Shown: piece by piece, positions 38,120 to 47,641 of the stretch
Layout: every line of letters starts with the position of its first letter
Position numbering within the stretch: position 1 is the first letter of the stretch
Assembly (NCBI RefSeq): GCF_004342065.1
Contig: NZ_SLZU01000013.1
Location: 1 to 64,000 of the forward strand
Length of the DNA stretch: 64,000 bases
Reading direction: 5' to 3'
Origin: Primorskyibacter sedentarius
GTDB taxonomy: Bacteria > Pseudomonadota > Alphaproteobacteria > Rhodobacterales > Rhodobacteraceae
Made by a program: the position numbers and the translations under genes
Notes under the pieces: generated by a model
Told to the model about the DNA's origin: nothing
Database searches by the model: none
What the model saw: only the letters and a program-made list of their open reading frames with translations

Positions 38120-38176
38120 CCCGCCCCGCTTGCCGATACCGGGGCACAGCACCCTGTCAGAACAAAGGACCATGAC

Positions 38177-39040
38177 ATGACCCGCACCGTATACGTGAAC
38201 GGAGAGTACCTGCCCGAAGATCAGGCGACGGTATCCATTTTCGACCGGTCCTTCCTGATGGCGGATGGCGTCTATGAAGTCACCAGCGTTCTGGGCGGCA
38301 AGCTGATCGACTTTCCGGGCCATATGGCGCGGCTGGAACGGTCGCTGGTCGAACTGGACATGAACAAGCCAGAGGCATTCGATGACCTGCTGGAGATTCA
38401 CCGCAAGCTGGTTGAGCTGAACGGCATCGACGAAGGCCTGATCTACCTGCAAGTCTCGCGCGGGTCTGCCGGTGATCGCGACTTCGCCTTCCCCGACACA
38501 GAGGTCGTGAAGCCGACGCTGGTGCTGTTCACCCAGTCAAAGCCCGGACTTGCCGACAATCCTGCGGCGAGGAAGGGCATCAAGATCATCTCGATCGAGG
38601 ATATCCGCTGGGGCCGTCGCGACGTCAAGACAACCCAGTTGCTCTACCCTTCGATGGGCAAGATGATGGCCAAGAAGGCCGGGGCGGATGACGCCTGGAT
38701 GGTCGAGGATGGCTTCGTGACCGAAGGGACCTCGAACAACGCCTATATCGTCAAGGGCAACAAGATCATCACCCGCCAACTGTCCAACGACATTCTGCAC
38801 GGCATTACCCGCGCCGCAGTACTCCGGTTTGCCCGCGAGGCGCAGATGGACGTGGAAGAGCGCAGCTTTACCATTGACGAGGCCAAAGAGGCCGACGAAG
38901 CCTTCGTCACATCCGCCTCGACTTTCGTGATGCCAGTGGTCGAGATCGACGGCGAGACGATCGGCGAGGGCACGCCGGGCCCGAAAGCGCTCCGGCTGCG
39001 GGAAATCTACCTGGACGAGAGCCGGAAAGCGGCAGTCTGA
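38177..39040 (+). CDS. D-amino-acid aminotransferase (PLP fold type IV)
   Basis: This 287-residue fold-type IV enzyme transfers amino groups between D-amino acids and 2-oxoacids. It begins RTVYVNGEYLPEDQATVSIFDRSF, the usual DAAT opening, and has the PLP lysine in DVKTTQLLYPS (Lys151), the conserved EDGFVTEGTSNNAYIV segment (cofactor-binding Glu) and a C-terminal FVTSASTFVMPVV loop. A two-codon frame, ATGACATGA, lies at 38172-38180 and overlaps its start. As third gene of the dgcN-dgcA unit it would feed D-glutamate made from other D-amino acids into the DgcN-DgcA route, or make D-glutamate/D-alanine; a branched-chain aminotransferase role is less likely. Confidence 0.88.
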   Translation: MTRTVYVNGEYLPEDQATVSIFDRSFLMADGVYEVTSVLGGKLIDFPGHMARLERSLVELDMNKPEAFDDLLEIHRKLVELNGIDEGLIYLQVSRGSAGDRDFAFPDTEVVKPTLVLFTQSKPGLADNPAARKGIKIISIEDIRWGRRDVKTTQLLYPSMGKMMAKKAGADDAWMVEDGFVTEGTSNNAYIVKGNKIITRQLSNDILHGITRAAVLRFAREAQMDVEERSFTIDEAKEADEAFVTSASTFVMPVVEIDGETIGEGTPGPKALRLREIYLDESRKAAV

Positions 39041-39341
39041 GGCTTTCCAAGGGGCCTTGAGCGGCCGCGTTATCGTACAGAAAAATTGGAGGTGCCGAGC
39101 GTTTTGCGCGGCATCCCCCCTTGAGTGGTGCGAAAATTCGCACTCTGCCCTCGCCAGAGCAACACGTTTTGGCAGGTGACGGGCAACCCATTCCTTCCAA
39201 TTGTGTTTCGCTGTTTCTGACCATTGTCCGGCGAATGCAGTCTGCACCCCGCCTAGGGTAAGCGCGTCAAATCTGCCAATATTCCCCCTTCTTGGCAAAG
39301 GTGTTTGGGCCATAACACCTTCCAGAAAGTGAGGACCTTTT
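39041..39341. other. Intergenic region upstream of aqpZ
   Basis: About 300 bases with no gene. A palindrome at 39298-39321 lies directly before the aquaporin gene. I saw no other feature. Confidence 0.5.
39298..39321 (+). promoter_or_regulatory. Perfect 8-bp inverted repeat upstream of aqpZ
   Basis: AAGGTGTT (39298-39305), eight bases, AACACCTT (39314-39321), 20 bases before the aquaporin start. It can be a dimeric operator or a leader hairpin in the mRNA. It is not followed by a T-run, so it is not a terminator. Confidence 0.5.
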
Positions 39342-40082
39342 ATGAAACGTGAAATTGCAGAAGCGTTCGGAACCTTCGTTCTGGTGTTCTTTGGTGTGGG
39401 GTCGGCCGTTCTTGCCGGCGGGGGGATCGGCGTTGCGGACTCCATCTCCATCACCGGTATCAGCCTGGCCTTCGGGATTTCCGTTGTCGCGATGGCCTAT
39501 TCCATCGGGCAGGTGTCCGGTGCGCATCTCAACCCGGCAGTGTCGCTGGGCGCGATGGTGGCTGGCAGGATCGACCAGAAAACCTTCATCAGCTATTCGA
39601 TTGCACAGACGCTGGGGGCCATCCTTGCCGCGTTTGCAGTCTTCATCATTGCCAAGAACAGTTCGGGTGGCTTCGACATCGCCGCCCATGGGATTGGCCA
39701 GAACGGGTATGGCGCAGGGTATGGCGGTGAGTTCAACGTCCTCGGCGCGTTCCTTTTCGAGGTGATTGCCACGATGGTCTTCATCGTCGTGATCCTTGGC
39801 GTGACCGAAGAAAAGACCGGAACGCCGATGTTTGCGGGCCTCGTGATCGGCCTGACGCTGACAATGATCCACCTTGTGGGCATCACCGTTACGGGCACGT
39901 CCGTCAACCCCGCGCGCTCTATCGGGCCTGCCCTGTTTGCCGGTGGTACCGCTCTTGCGCAGTTGTGGCTGTTCATCGTGGCGCCATTGCTGGGCGCGTT
40001 CGCAGGCGGGATGCTGCACAAGCTCAAGGTGACCTCGCCGCCGGCGAATACCGAAGAAGTCGCCTCTGGGCCTGAGGCCTGA
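39342..40082 (+). CDS. aqpZ: Aquaporin Z
   Basis: This 246-residue major intrinsic protein has six membrane segments and both NPA boxes: HLNPAVSLGA in the first half and SVNPARSIGPALF in the second, with the arginine that follows the second NPA. The N-terminus MKREIAEAFGTFVLVFFGVGSAVLAGG is typical of bacterial AqpZ, so water rather than glycerol is the expected substrate. A ribosome site AGTGAGGA lies a few bases upstream. A clear terminator follows. Confidence 0.95.
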   Translation: MKREIAEAFGTFVLVFFGVGSAVLAGGGIGVADSISITGISLAFGISVVAMAYSIGQVSGAHLNPAVSLGAMVAGRIDQKTFISYSIAQTLGAILAAFAVFIIAKNSSGGFDIAAHGIGQNGYGAGYGGEFNVLGAFLFEVIATMVFIVVILGVTEEKTGTPMFAGLVIGLTLTMIHLVGITVTGTSVNPARSIGPALFAGGTALAQLWLFIVAPLLGAFAGGMLHKLKVTSPPANTEEVASGPEA

Positions 40083-40097
40083 GTTCAGATTGCTAAG

Positions 40098-40129
40098 ACC
40101 GACCGGGGGCAAATGCGCCCGGTCGGTTT
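40098..40129 (+). terminator. Intrinsic terminator after aqpZ
   Basis: ACCGACCGGG (40098-40107), a 10-base loop, CCCGGTCGGT (40118-40127), then two more T. The stem is a perfect 10 bp with a short T tail, 16 bases after the aqpZ stop. Confidence 0.8.
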
Positions 40130-40276
40130 CACGATTTCTGCATGAAAAGCCGTCCTTTGCGTCCAGTGACGTGGTGTCCCATGGGCCCTATGACGGGGGT
40201 GCAGATGTACCTAGCGATGGGGATCCGGGCCGCCGTGGCAGGGTCAGCCGCAGGCGATCGTACGGTAGCAGTGCAC

Positions 40277-41038
40277 TTACCCCCGGTCGAACACAGCCAT
40301 CATGGAGCTGCGCAGACGAGCGACATCGTCATCCACCGATGCGTTCAGATCGCAGACGAAGGGCGGGAGGACATCCATCGCGATCGTGCCGCTTGCGGGC
40401 ACAAACCGCCCACGGGGCAACAGCAGGTCGGAATCGTGAATGACAATCGGGCGGATGGTCCGGCCGGTTTCACGCGCGGCCAGAACCGCCCCCGCCTTGA
40501 ACTCCCCCAAAGAGCTGGTCTTTGCGCGTGTCCCTTCGGGAAACAGCACCACAGACCGGCGCGTCGGCATCTGCCGCACCGCCTCGCTTAGCGTTGCCAT
40601 AGCCAGGTTGCCGCTTTTGCGGTCGATTTCCACCAAGCCCGCGCCGATAAACCCTGTGCGAAGCAGCGGGGCGTCAAACAGCTCTTTCTTGGCGGCGAAG
40701 GTGAACCATTTCTGGTCCGGCACTGCATCCATCAAGGTGAACCCGTCCAGATGGCTGCGGTGGTTGATGACGATGATGCTGTCGGTGTCGTCGCCCAATG
40801 CTTGCCTGTCTGCATCCGACATCTGCGCACGAATGCTCAGCAGCCACAAAAGCCGCGAGCAAGCCCGCTTTACCAGCCGCCAGTACCAGCCACTGAACCC
40901 TTTGCGTTTTGAGCAGAACAAAGGTGCCAAGGCAATGAACAAGAAGTAGAACGGCCCCAGCAGAACCAGCACGGTTCGTTTGATGATCCTGACGGGAAGG
41001 GGATCGATTGCAGCCGTGGCTTTGTCGCGCGTGTTCAT
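40277..41038 (-). CDS. PlsC-type 1-acylglycerol-3-phosphate acyltransferase family protein
   Basis: About 253 residues. After one hydrophobic segment (ILVLLGPFYFLFIALAPLF-like) come the acyltransferase motifs: NHRSHLDG (HX4D catalytic dyad) and FPEGTR (acceptor binding), as in lysophosphatidic acid acyltransferases. It is thus a membrane-bound lysophospholipid or ornithine-lipid acyltransferase. The start is uncertain: ATGs lie at 41038, 41050 and 41065, and a GGAG precedes the second by only two bases; I chose the shortest, which keeps the whole domain. Confidence 0.87.
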   Translation of the reverse strand: MNTRDKATAAIDPLPVRIIKRTVLVLLGPFYFLFIALAPLFCSKRKGFSGWYWRLVKRACSRLLWLLSIRAQMSDADRQALGDDTDSIIVINHRSHLDGFTLMDAVPDQKWFTFAAKKELFDAPLLRTGFIGAGLVEIDRKSGNLAMATLSEAVRQMPTRRSVVLFPEGTRAKTSSLGEFKAGAVLAARETGRTIRPIVIHDSDLLLPRGRFVPASGTIAMDVLPPFVCDLNASVDDDVARLRSSMMAVFDRG

Positions 41039-41642
41039 TTGTCTGGCCATGGCTCCATGCCGCATGTTGATGCCCGCCGGGGGCCTTGGGCCATGCAAGC
41101 CGCACGCGCCTGAACCCAGCGGCTTGGCGTCACAGCTTGTTTCGGATGCATCGGTCGAAAACAGCACGAACGCGCCTCTGTGGGCGAATTGCTGCGATTA
41201 ATCAATGTTTATCCCGGTTCACGTTGCGTTGCCCGGCTTGTGGGTTGGTTTGATTTTTCGCCAATATCAGCAGAGCAATCGGAAGGGGCGTAAACAGGTG
41301 GAGTCCCTGTACTTGTCATTCGGCCCCGGCGCTGGGCTCCGCCCGTTGTCCTGCCGCCTAGGCAATAAGGCCAATCAAATCACGCAAAGCGGTAAGGACG
41401 CCTGAAGGCCAAGCTCAGGATCGCTCAGTTGACGTTGGAGTTTGAAAATGATGATCCGAGCCAAAACGATGCATCGCTTGTTGGCCAGAATGAAGTGGCC
41501 GTGGACTCGCCCCGTTGGCCGAGGTGGCCAACCGTTTCGCAGTGGATGACGCGCGGTGCATGGTTCTGGCGGATCGCGGCAAATTTCCTGCGTTCGCTGG
41601 AGGGAAATTGACTTGCCAGCACCGCGGGTTAGTTTCGCACGA
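41039..41642. other. Gene-free region between the acyltransferase and the TetR gene
   Basis: About 600 bases. Promoters for both divergent genes should be here. Short frames on either strand (60-100 codons) show no recognisable protein. A 54-codon open frame between TGA codons at 41491 and 41656 reads somewhat protein-like (LAEVANRFAVDDARCMVLAD) and could be the tail of a decayed gene, but it has no start or known family. Confidence 0.45.
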
Positions 41643-42260
41643 ATGGAACCCCAGATGATCCAGTGCGAATCCCGCAAACGCGGACGTCCCAGCGTGTTCG
41701 ACCCCGAACAGGCGCTTGAAGCAGCCATGTGCACCTTCTGGCAGCATGGCTATATTGGCGCCTCTGTCGATCTGATCAGCCGCGAGACAGCCATGCCGCG
41801 TGCGACGCTGTATCAGCGCTTTGGCGGCAAGGAGGGGCTCTTTCTTGCCGTTCTTGACCACTATGCAGCGACCCGGATCAAGCCGCTGCTTGCAAGGCTT
41901 GGCCCCGAAGGGACGCTTCAGGCCGACCTGACCCGGTTCTTCGACGCGGTCGTAACCCTGGCAACGGAAGATGACCGCGCCAGAGGCTGCCTTGTGTCCT
42001 GCGTTCTGGCCGATGCGGCAGGCACGCATCCCGGTTTTCGACAGGAACTTGCCAAGCGGTTTTCCTTGCTGGAGCGGCGCATCGAGACGCGTCTTCGCCA
42101 TGCAGCAACAATCGGCGAGCATGTCTCTGGCGCGCCGGATGTTCAGGCACTGCTGATTGCATCGGTCGCCCGTGGCCTCATGGTGCGCGCGCGGTCGGGC
42201 ACCACTGCGCAAGAGCTGTCGCGCGTCGGTCGCGCGGCTGCAGAGCTTGGCGTCGGATGA
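41643..42260 (+). CDS. TetR/AcrR-family transcriptional regulator
   Basis: A 205-residue regulator with RKRGRPSVFDPEQALEAAM at the N-terminus and a helix-turn-helix (ASVDLISRETAMPRATLYQRFGGKEGLF) typical of TetR proteins, followed by an all-helical ligand domain. ATGs at 41643 and 41655 are both usable. It is 178 bases upstream of a peptide-type ABC importer in the same direction and probably controls it or itself. The ligand is unknown. Confidence 0.9.
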   Translation: MEPQMIQCESRKRGRPSVFDPEQALEAAMCTFWQHGYIGASVDLISRETAMPRATLYQRFGGKEGLFLAVLDHYAATRIKPLLARLGPEGTLQADLTRFFDAVVTLATEDDRARGCLVSCVLADAAGTHPGFRQELAKRFSLLERRIETRLRHAATIGEHVSGAPDVQALLIASVARGLMVRARSGTTAQELSRVGRAAAELGVG

Positions 42261-42438
42261 GGGCCCGGGCCTGCCCAAGGGGGTGGGCATCACGACCGGT
42301 TTCGCCTGTGTCCCGGCATTTCGCCCTCGCATGCTTGTCACCGATCCAGACGAAACTTTGCTTGACCTTGCCGGTCGGTCTTGGTCTGAACAGGTTTCAG
42401 AACGAACTGTCATAAAAAACAACAACCGGGAGAACACC

Positions 42439-44019
42439 ATGACGTTTTCATTGCTACTTCGCAGCAGCGCGCTTGCGTCCGTGGTCGTGCTGGGTGCGCA
42501 GGCCGCGAGTGCCGAGACGTTCCGCTGGGCCTCTACCACCGATCCGCAGACGATGGACCCGCATGCGGTCAACGCGGCCCCCGTGCTGTCTTTCCTCAAC
42601 AACATCTACGAAGGTCTGGTGCGTCGCAATCAGAACATGCAGATCGAACCCTCGCTCGCCACCTCGTGGGAGCCGCTGGAGGCAGAGAATGGCTGGCGCT
42701 TCCACCTGCGCGAAGGCGTGACCTTTCAGGATGGCGCTGAATTCAATGCCGAAGATGTTCTGTTTTCTTACCAGCGCGCCTCGGACGAGGCGGCGGATGT
42801 CCGGTCATGGTTTGCGCCAGTGTCCGAAGTCCGGGTCGTGGACGACTACACGGTTGATTTCGTGACCACCGCGCCGAATCCGCTTTTTCCCGACAGCATC
42901 GCCAATTTCATGATCCTCGACAAAGGCTGGGCCGAGGCGAATGACGCCGCCCTGCCTGCGCGGGACGCCGAAAACTTCGCCACCATGAACGTGAACGGCA
43001 CCGGCGCCTTTAGCCTGTCGAGCCGCGATCCGGGCGTGGAAACCCGACTTGTGCCCAACCCCACCTGGTGGGACGAGGCACAACACAACGTGACCGAGGC
43101 CGTCTTTACCCCGATTGGCAATTCGGCCACCGGTTTGGCGGCGCTTTTGTCGGGCGAGATCGACTTCATCCAGCCGATCCCGTTGCAGGATGTGGCGCAG
43201 GTGGAATCGCGCGACGGTTTCAAGGTGCTTGAAGGTGAAGAGACCCGCGTGATCATGTTCGGCTTCGGGCACGAACACGAGAAACTGCTTTATTCCACCG
43301 ATGTCACGGATGCGAACCCGTTTCAGGACCCCAAAGTGCGTCTGGCGGCGGCCCATGCGATCGACATTGACGCCATCGACCGCGTGATCATGCGCGGCAA
43401 GATCGAGGCGGCATCGCAGTTGGTCCCTGCGGGGATTTCCGGATATTCGGAGGCCAATGCAGACCGTCCGGCCTATGACCCGGAGCGTGCGAAGGAGTTG
43501 CTGGCAGAGGCAGGCTATCCCGACGGGTTCTCCTTCGGGCTGAAATGCACCAATGACCGCTATATAAACGACGAGGCGCTGTGCCGTGCCGCGGCTTCGA
43601 TGTTTGCGGCCGTGGATCTGAAGGCGGAGCTGACCACGGGCCCCGTGCGGGATTACTGGACGCAACTGCGCGAAGATGATTTCGACATGTACCTGCTGGG
43701 CTGGTCGCCGGGCACCTTCGATGCAGAGCATCCGATCCGCTTCCTGCTGCACAGCCAGGACGACGAGAAGAAACTGGGCTCGTGGAACTTTGGCAACTAT
43801 TCCAACGCCCGTGTCGATGAACTCTTGCCGCTGATCCAGGAAGAGATTGACCCCGCTGCCCGCCAGGCGCTGATCGACGAGTTGGTCGGCATCACGCAGG
43901 ACGAGGTCGCGTATATTCCGCTCTACACCCAGCCGCTGATCTGGGCCGCTAAGGAGAATATCGACCTGACGCAACGCGCCGATAACTTCTTCATGCTGCG
44001 CTGGGTCACGATCAACTGA
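42439..44019 (+). CDS. Peptide/nickel-type ABC transporter substrate-binding protein (SBP_bac_5)
   Basis: The 526-residue periplasmic protein has a signal peptide ending AASA before ETFRWASTTDPQTMDPH, the usual start of family 5 binding proteins. Further family segments are NIYEGLVRRN, GWRFHLREGVTFQDG and FNAEDVLFSYQR, with AYDPERAKELLAEAGYPDGF late in the protein. The ATG at 42439 follows GGGAG and begins the signal peptide; the frame runs upstream into the TetR gene. It delivers di- or oligopeptides, or another small solute, to the following permeases and ATPase. The ligand cannot be read. Confidence 0.95.
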   Translation: MTFSLLLRSSALASVVVLGAQAASAETFRWASTTDPQTMDPHAVNAAPVLSFLNNIYEGLVRRNQNMQIEPSLATSWEPLEAENGWRFHLREGVTFQDGAEFNAEDVLFSYQRASDEAADVRSWFAPVSEVRVVDDYTVDFVTTAPNPLFPDSIANFMILDKGWAEANDAALPARDAENFATMNVNGTGAFSLSSRDPGVETRLVPNPTWWDEAQHNVTEAVFTPIGNSATGLAALLSGEIDFIQPIPLQDVAQVESRDGFKVLEGEETRVIMFGFGHEHEKLLYSTDVTDANPFQDPKVRLAAAHAIDIDAIDRVIMRGKIEAASQLVPAGISGYSEANADRPAYDPERAKELLAEAGYPDGFSFGLKCTNDRYINDEALCRAAASMFAAVDLKAELTTGPVRDYWTQLREDDFDMYLLGWSPGTFDAEHPIRFLLHSQDDEKKLGSWNFGNYSNARVDELLPLIQEEIDPAARQALIDELVGITQDEVAYIPLYTQPLIWAAKENIDLTQRADNFFMLRWVTIN

Positions 44020-44041
44020 TCCGAACGGGACAAAACGGGCG

Positions 44042-45016
44042 ATGGCGTATTTCATTCTCAAGCGGCTGATCCAGTCGGTCTTTGTGATGCTCGCCGTCGC
44101 CTTTCTGGCCTTTTCGCTGTTCCGTTTCGTCGGCGATCCGGTCAGTCAGATGACAGGGGTGGAAACCTCTGAACAAGACCGCGAGCGCCTGCGGGACGAG
44201 CTTGGCCTGAACGACGCTTTCATCGTACAATTCGCCCGGTTCACCGGTGATATGCTGAAAGGTGACTTCGGCTATTCCTACCGCACCCGTCAGCCAGTGG
44301 CCGAGATGATCGCCACGCGCATTCCCGCCACGCTGGAACTTGGGACTGTCGCGCTGCTGATATCGTTGATCGTGGGTATCCCGGCTGGGGTCTATACAGC
44401 GCTTCGACCGCGCGGTTTTGTCAGTCAGACCATTCTGATGACAACGCTGGTCGGCGTGTCGATCCCCACTTTCGTGATCGGGATCATGCTGATCTTCCTG
44501 TTTGGCGTACAGCTTGGCTGGCTGCCCACCTTCGGGCGGGGCGGCACCGTGCAGATCGGCGGCTGGACCTCGTCGCTGTTCACGAGTGACGGCTGGCGGG
44601 CGCTGATCCTGCCCGCGCTGACACTGGGCGTCTACCAGTTGACCCTGACCATGCGGCTGGTGCGCGCCGAGATGATGGAGGTCATGCGCTCTGACTACAT
44701 CCGCTTTGCGACGGCGCGGGGCATCCCGTTCCGGTCGCTCTATTTCCGCCATGCGCTTGCCAACACGATGGTGCCCGTCATCACCATCATCGGGCTGCAA
44801 TTCGGCGGGGTGATCGCCTTTTCCATCGTCACCGAGAGCGTGTTTCAATGGCCCGGCATGGGGCTGCTGTTTCTCGAATCCATCCGCTTTGTCGATATCC
44901 CGGTGATGGGCGTCTACCTCGTTGTGATTGCGTTTTTCTTCGTGCTGGTGAACATGGCTGTCGATCTGCTCTATGTCGCGATTGACCCACGCCTGCGGGT
45001 CAGGGAGGACGCGTGA
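44042..45016 (+). CDS. DppB-type ABC transporter permease
   Basis: This 324-residue membrane subunit has six membrane segments and starts MAYFILKRLIQSVFVMLAVAF, the usual DppB/OppB opening. The cytosolic coupling helix motif is seen in EVMRSDYIRFATARGIPFRSLYFRHALAN. It is 22 bases after the binding protein and its end overlaps the next permease by four bases (GTGATG), so the genes are one operon. Confidence 0.95.
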   Translation: MAYFILKRLIQSVFVMLAVAFLAFSLFRFVGDPVSQMTGVETSEQDRERLRDELGLNDAFIVQFARFTGDMLKGDFGYSYRTRQPVAEMIATRIPATLELGTVALLISLIVGIPAGVYTALRPRGFVSQTILMTTLVGVSIPTFVIGIMLIFLFGVQLGWLPTFGRGGTVQIGGWTSSLFTSDGWRALILPALTLGVYQLTLTMRLVRAEMMEVMRSDYIRFATARGIPFRSLYFRHALANTMVPVITIIGLQFGGVIAFSIVTESVFQWPGMGLLFLESIRFVDIPVMGVYLVVIAFFFVLVNMAVDLLYVAIDPRLRVREDA

Positions 45017-45918
45017 TGTTTGCTCGCCTCGTCCGGTCAGAGCCCGCTTACCTGTTTTTCCGCAGCCCTGCCGCGATGCTGGCCGCCGTCGTCGCCATTC
45101 TGGTGATCGGCGGGGCGATTTGCGCGCCGTGGCTGGCCCGCACGGACCCTTACGACCTGTCCACATTCTCGTTGATGGACGGGCTGTTGCCGCCTGTCTG
45201 GCAGGGCGGCGATCCGCGTTTTCTGCTGGGCACTGACGATCAGGGGCGCGACATGGTCTCGGCGATCCTGTACGGCGCGCGGCTCTCGCTGATGATCGGC
45301 TTGATGGCGATGGTGATTGCCACTGTGCTGGGCGTGGGCCTTGGCCTTGCTGCCGGGTATTTCGGCGGGGTCTTTGATGCCATTGTCATGCGGGTCGCCG
45401 ATGTACAGCTTGCCTTGCCCGCCATCCTGACCGCACTGCTGATCGACGGGGTCTCTCGGGGTCTCTTGCCGCCCGAGATGCAACAAGACCTGCGCGTCGC
45501 TGTGCTGACGCTTGCCATCGCCCTGTCTTTGTGGGTGAACTTTGCCCGCACTGCGCGCGCCAGCGTCTTTGTCGAACGTAACAAGGATTACGTGCAGGCC
45601 GCGATGATCATGGGGCAGCACCCGCTGCGCGTGATGGTCCGGCATATCCTGCCCAACATCATGGGGCCGCTTCTGGTGATCATGACCGTCGATCTGGCGT
45701 CGGCCATCTTGCTGGAGGCGACGCTGTCTTTCCTTGGCATCGGCTTGCCCGCTGACAGCCCCTCTCTGGGCACGCTGATCCGGATCGGGATGCAGTTCCT
45801 GCTGTCCGGCGAATGGTGGATCCTTTGGGTGCCCACGCTGTTCCTGGTCGCGCTGGTCGTGTCGATCAACGTGCTGGGTGATTTTTTGCGCGACGTCTTC
45901 AACCCGAGGCTGCGCTGA
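45013..45918 (+). CDS. DppC-type ABC transporter permease
   Basis: A 301-residue partner permease with the DppC-type N-terminal segment (AAVVAILVIGGAICAPWLARTDPYD), a LLGTDDQGRDM motif, and the coupling motif in VERNKDYVQAAMIMGQHPLRVMVRHILPN. Its stop overlaps the start of the ATPase (TGATG), supporting coupled translation. Confidence 0.95.
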   Translation: MMFARLVRSEPAYLFFRSPAAMLAAVVAILVIGGAICAPWLARTDPYDLSTFSLMDGLLPPVWQGGDPRFLLGTDDQGRDMVSAILYGARLSLMIGLMAMVIATVLGVGLGLAAGYFGGVFDAIVMRVADVQLALPAILTALLIDGVSRGLLPPEMQQDLRVAVLTLAIALSLWVNFARTARASVFVERNKDYVQAAMIMGQHPLRVMVRHILPNIMGPLLVIMTVDLASAILLEATLSFLGIGLPADSPSLGTLIRIGMQFLLSGEWWILWVPTLFLVALVVSINVLGDFLRDVFNPRLR

Positions 45919-47615
45919 TGCTGACGGTCGAAAACCTCACAGTCGAGTTCCCCGGCAGGTTCGGCGTCTTCACCGCGATCGAGGATGTCAGCCTGACCAT
46001 CGCACCCGGAGAGATCCACGGGCTGGTTGGCGAAAGCGGCGCCGGCAAATCCACCATCGGCGCCGCGATCATTGGCCTGCTACAGGTGCCGGGCCGCGTT
46101 GCCAATGGAACGATGACGCTGGGCGAGACGGACCTGCGCAGCCTTGGCCCGGTTGAGGCTCATCGCCTGCGCGGCGAACGTATCTCGATGATCTTTCAGG
46201 ATCCGCAGACCAGCCTGAACCCGTTGATGACCATCGAAGATCAATTGATCGAGACCATTCAGGCGCATGAGGACATCAGCACATCCGATGCCCGCGCGCG
46301 CGCGATCGCGTTGCTGGAAGAGATCGGCATCACCGACGCGACCAGCCGGATCAAAGCCTATCCGCATCAGTTTTCGGGCGGGATGCGCCAACGCGTGGTG
46401 ATCGCCCTGGCGCTGTGCACAAACCCAGAGCTGATCATCGCGGATGAACCGACGACCGCGCTGGATGTGGCGGTGCAAAGCCAGGTTCTGGACCTCATTC
46501 AAAGGCTCGCCAATACGCGCGGGATTGGCTTTCTGCTGATCACCCACGACATTGGCGTGATCGCGCAGATCACCGATAACGTGACGGTGCTACGAAACGG
46601 CAAGGTGATGGAAACAGGCCCTACCGACAAGGTGCTGCGCAGGCCCGAACACCCCTATACAAGCGCGCTGATGGCCGCCGTCCCGCCGCTGGATCGGAAG
46701 CTGGACCGCTTCTTGGTGCCGGACGATGACACCCCGGATCTTGCGGCGCCGACAGGGCGCAGCGCGGCGGATGCCGAGGCGTGGTTGTCCTCGGGCACGC
46801 AAGCCTTGGGCGAGGGGCTGTTGGTCGAGAATGTGACCGTGCGTTTTTCCGGCAACCGGACCAGCCTTTTCCGCAAACCTCCGGCCTTCACCGCGCTTGA
46901 TGACGTGTCGATGTCCGTGCGCCCCGGCACTGTCATGGGGCTGGTCGGTGAAAGCGGATCGGGAAAATCCACCATGGCCAAGGTGATAACCGGGCTGGTG
47001 CAACCCAGTGCGGGCCGTCTGTGCCTTGGCGGCACCGATCTGCCATTGGCACGAGAACGCGGACGCAAGGACCCGTCGCGCCGGTTGATCCAGATGGTGT
47101 TTCAGGACCCATATTCCAGCCTTAACAGTCGCCACCGGATCGGGGATATTCTTGCCGAACCCCTCTGGCTTTATGGGCTTGAGGCGGACGCGGACAAGCG
47201 TCGCGATATCGCGGCTGCAATGCTGGACCTTGTCGGGCTGTCGGCAGATGCGATCGACCGCTTCCCGCATCAATTCTCGGGTGGTCAGCGCCAGCGGATT
47301 GCCGTGGCCCGCTCGCTTCTTGCGCGTCCACGCGTACTGATCTGCGACGAGCCGACCTCGGCTCTGGACGTGTCGATTCAGGCACAGATCCTGAACCTTC
47401 TCAAAGACTTGCAGGCGCGTTTTGGCCTGACAATCCTGTTCATCAGCCATAACCTCGCGGTCGTGCGGCAGATGTGCGATGACGTCACCGTGCTGAAAGG
47501 TGGCAAGGTGGTAGAGACCGGCGCGTCGGAGGCATTCTTCACCCAGCCAGACGCGCCGTATTCCCGCGAGCTGCTGCAGCTGACGCCCGGCTTCACTTCC
47601 GGCGCGGCCGCCTGA
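45918..47615 (+). CDS. Fused double ATP-binding subunit of the peptide-type ABC importer (DppD-DppF)
   Basis: The 565-residue protein contains two complete ATPase domains. The first (about 1-265) has GESGAGKST, FSGGMRQRV and IIADEPTTALD; the second (about 295-560) has GESGSGKST, FSGGQRQRI and LICDEPTSALD. Both Walker A, signature and Walker B motifs look intact. This natural fusion replaces the separate DppD and DppF of enteric bacteria. It is the last gene of the operon, and the next gene on the plus strand belongs to another system. Confidence 0.96.
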   Translation: MLTVENLTVEFPGRFGVFTAIEDVSLTIAPGEIHGLVGESGAGKSTIGAAIIGLLQVPGRVANGTMTLGETDLRSLGPVEAHRLRGERISMIFQDPQTSLNPLMTIEDQLIETIQAHEDISTSDARARAIALLEEIGITDATSRIKAYPHQFSGGMRQRVVIALALCTNPELIIADEPTTALDVAVQSQVLDLIQRLANTRGIGFLLITHDIGVIAQITDNVTVLRNGKVMETGPTDKVLRRPEHPYTSALMAAVPPLDRKLDRFLVPDDDTPDLAAPTGRSAADAEAWLSSGTQALGEGLLVENVTVRFSGNRTSLFRKPPAFTALDDVSMSVRPGTVMGLVGESGSGKSTMAKVITGLVQPSAGRLCLGGTDLPLARERGRKDPSRRLIQMVFQDPYSSLNSRHRIGDILAEPLWLYGLEADADKRRDIAAAMLDLVGLSADAIDRFPHQFSGGQRQRIAVARSLLARPRVLICDEPTSALDVSIQAQILNLLKDLQARFGLTILFISHNLAVVRQMCDDVTVLKGGKVVETGASEAFFTQPDAPYSRELLQLTPGFTSGAAA

Positions 47616-47641
47616 CCCTCGTGGCGGCGACCGGCCCCCGC

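Noticed and set aside
38172-38180. Two-codon mini-frame ATGACATGA before the D-aminotransferase
   Set aside because: It may be a translational coupling oddity, but such overlaps arise easily (a similar string is at the SDR start near 56014), so I do not call a regulatory element.
41415-42605. 396-codon minus-strand frame
   Set aside because: Antisense to the TetR gene and its leader; no recognisable domain.
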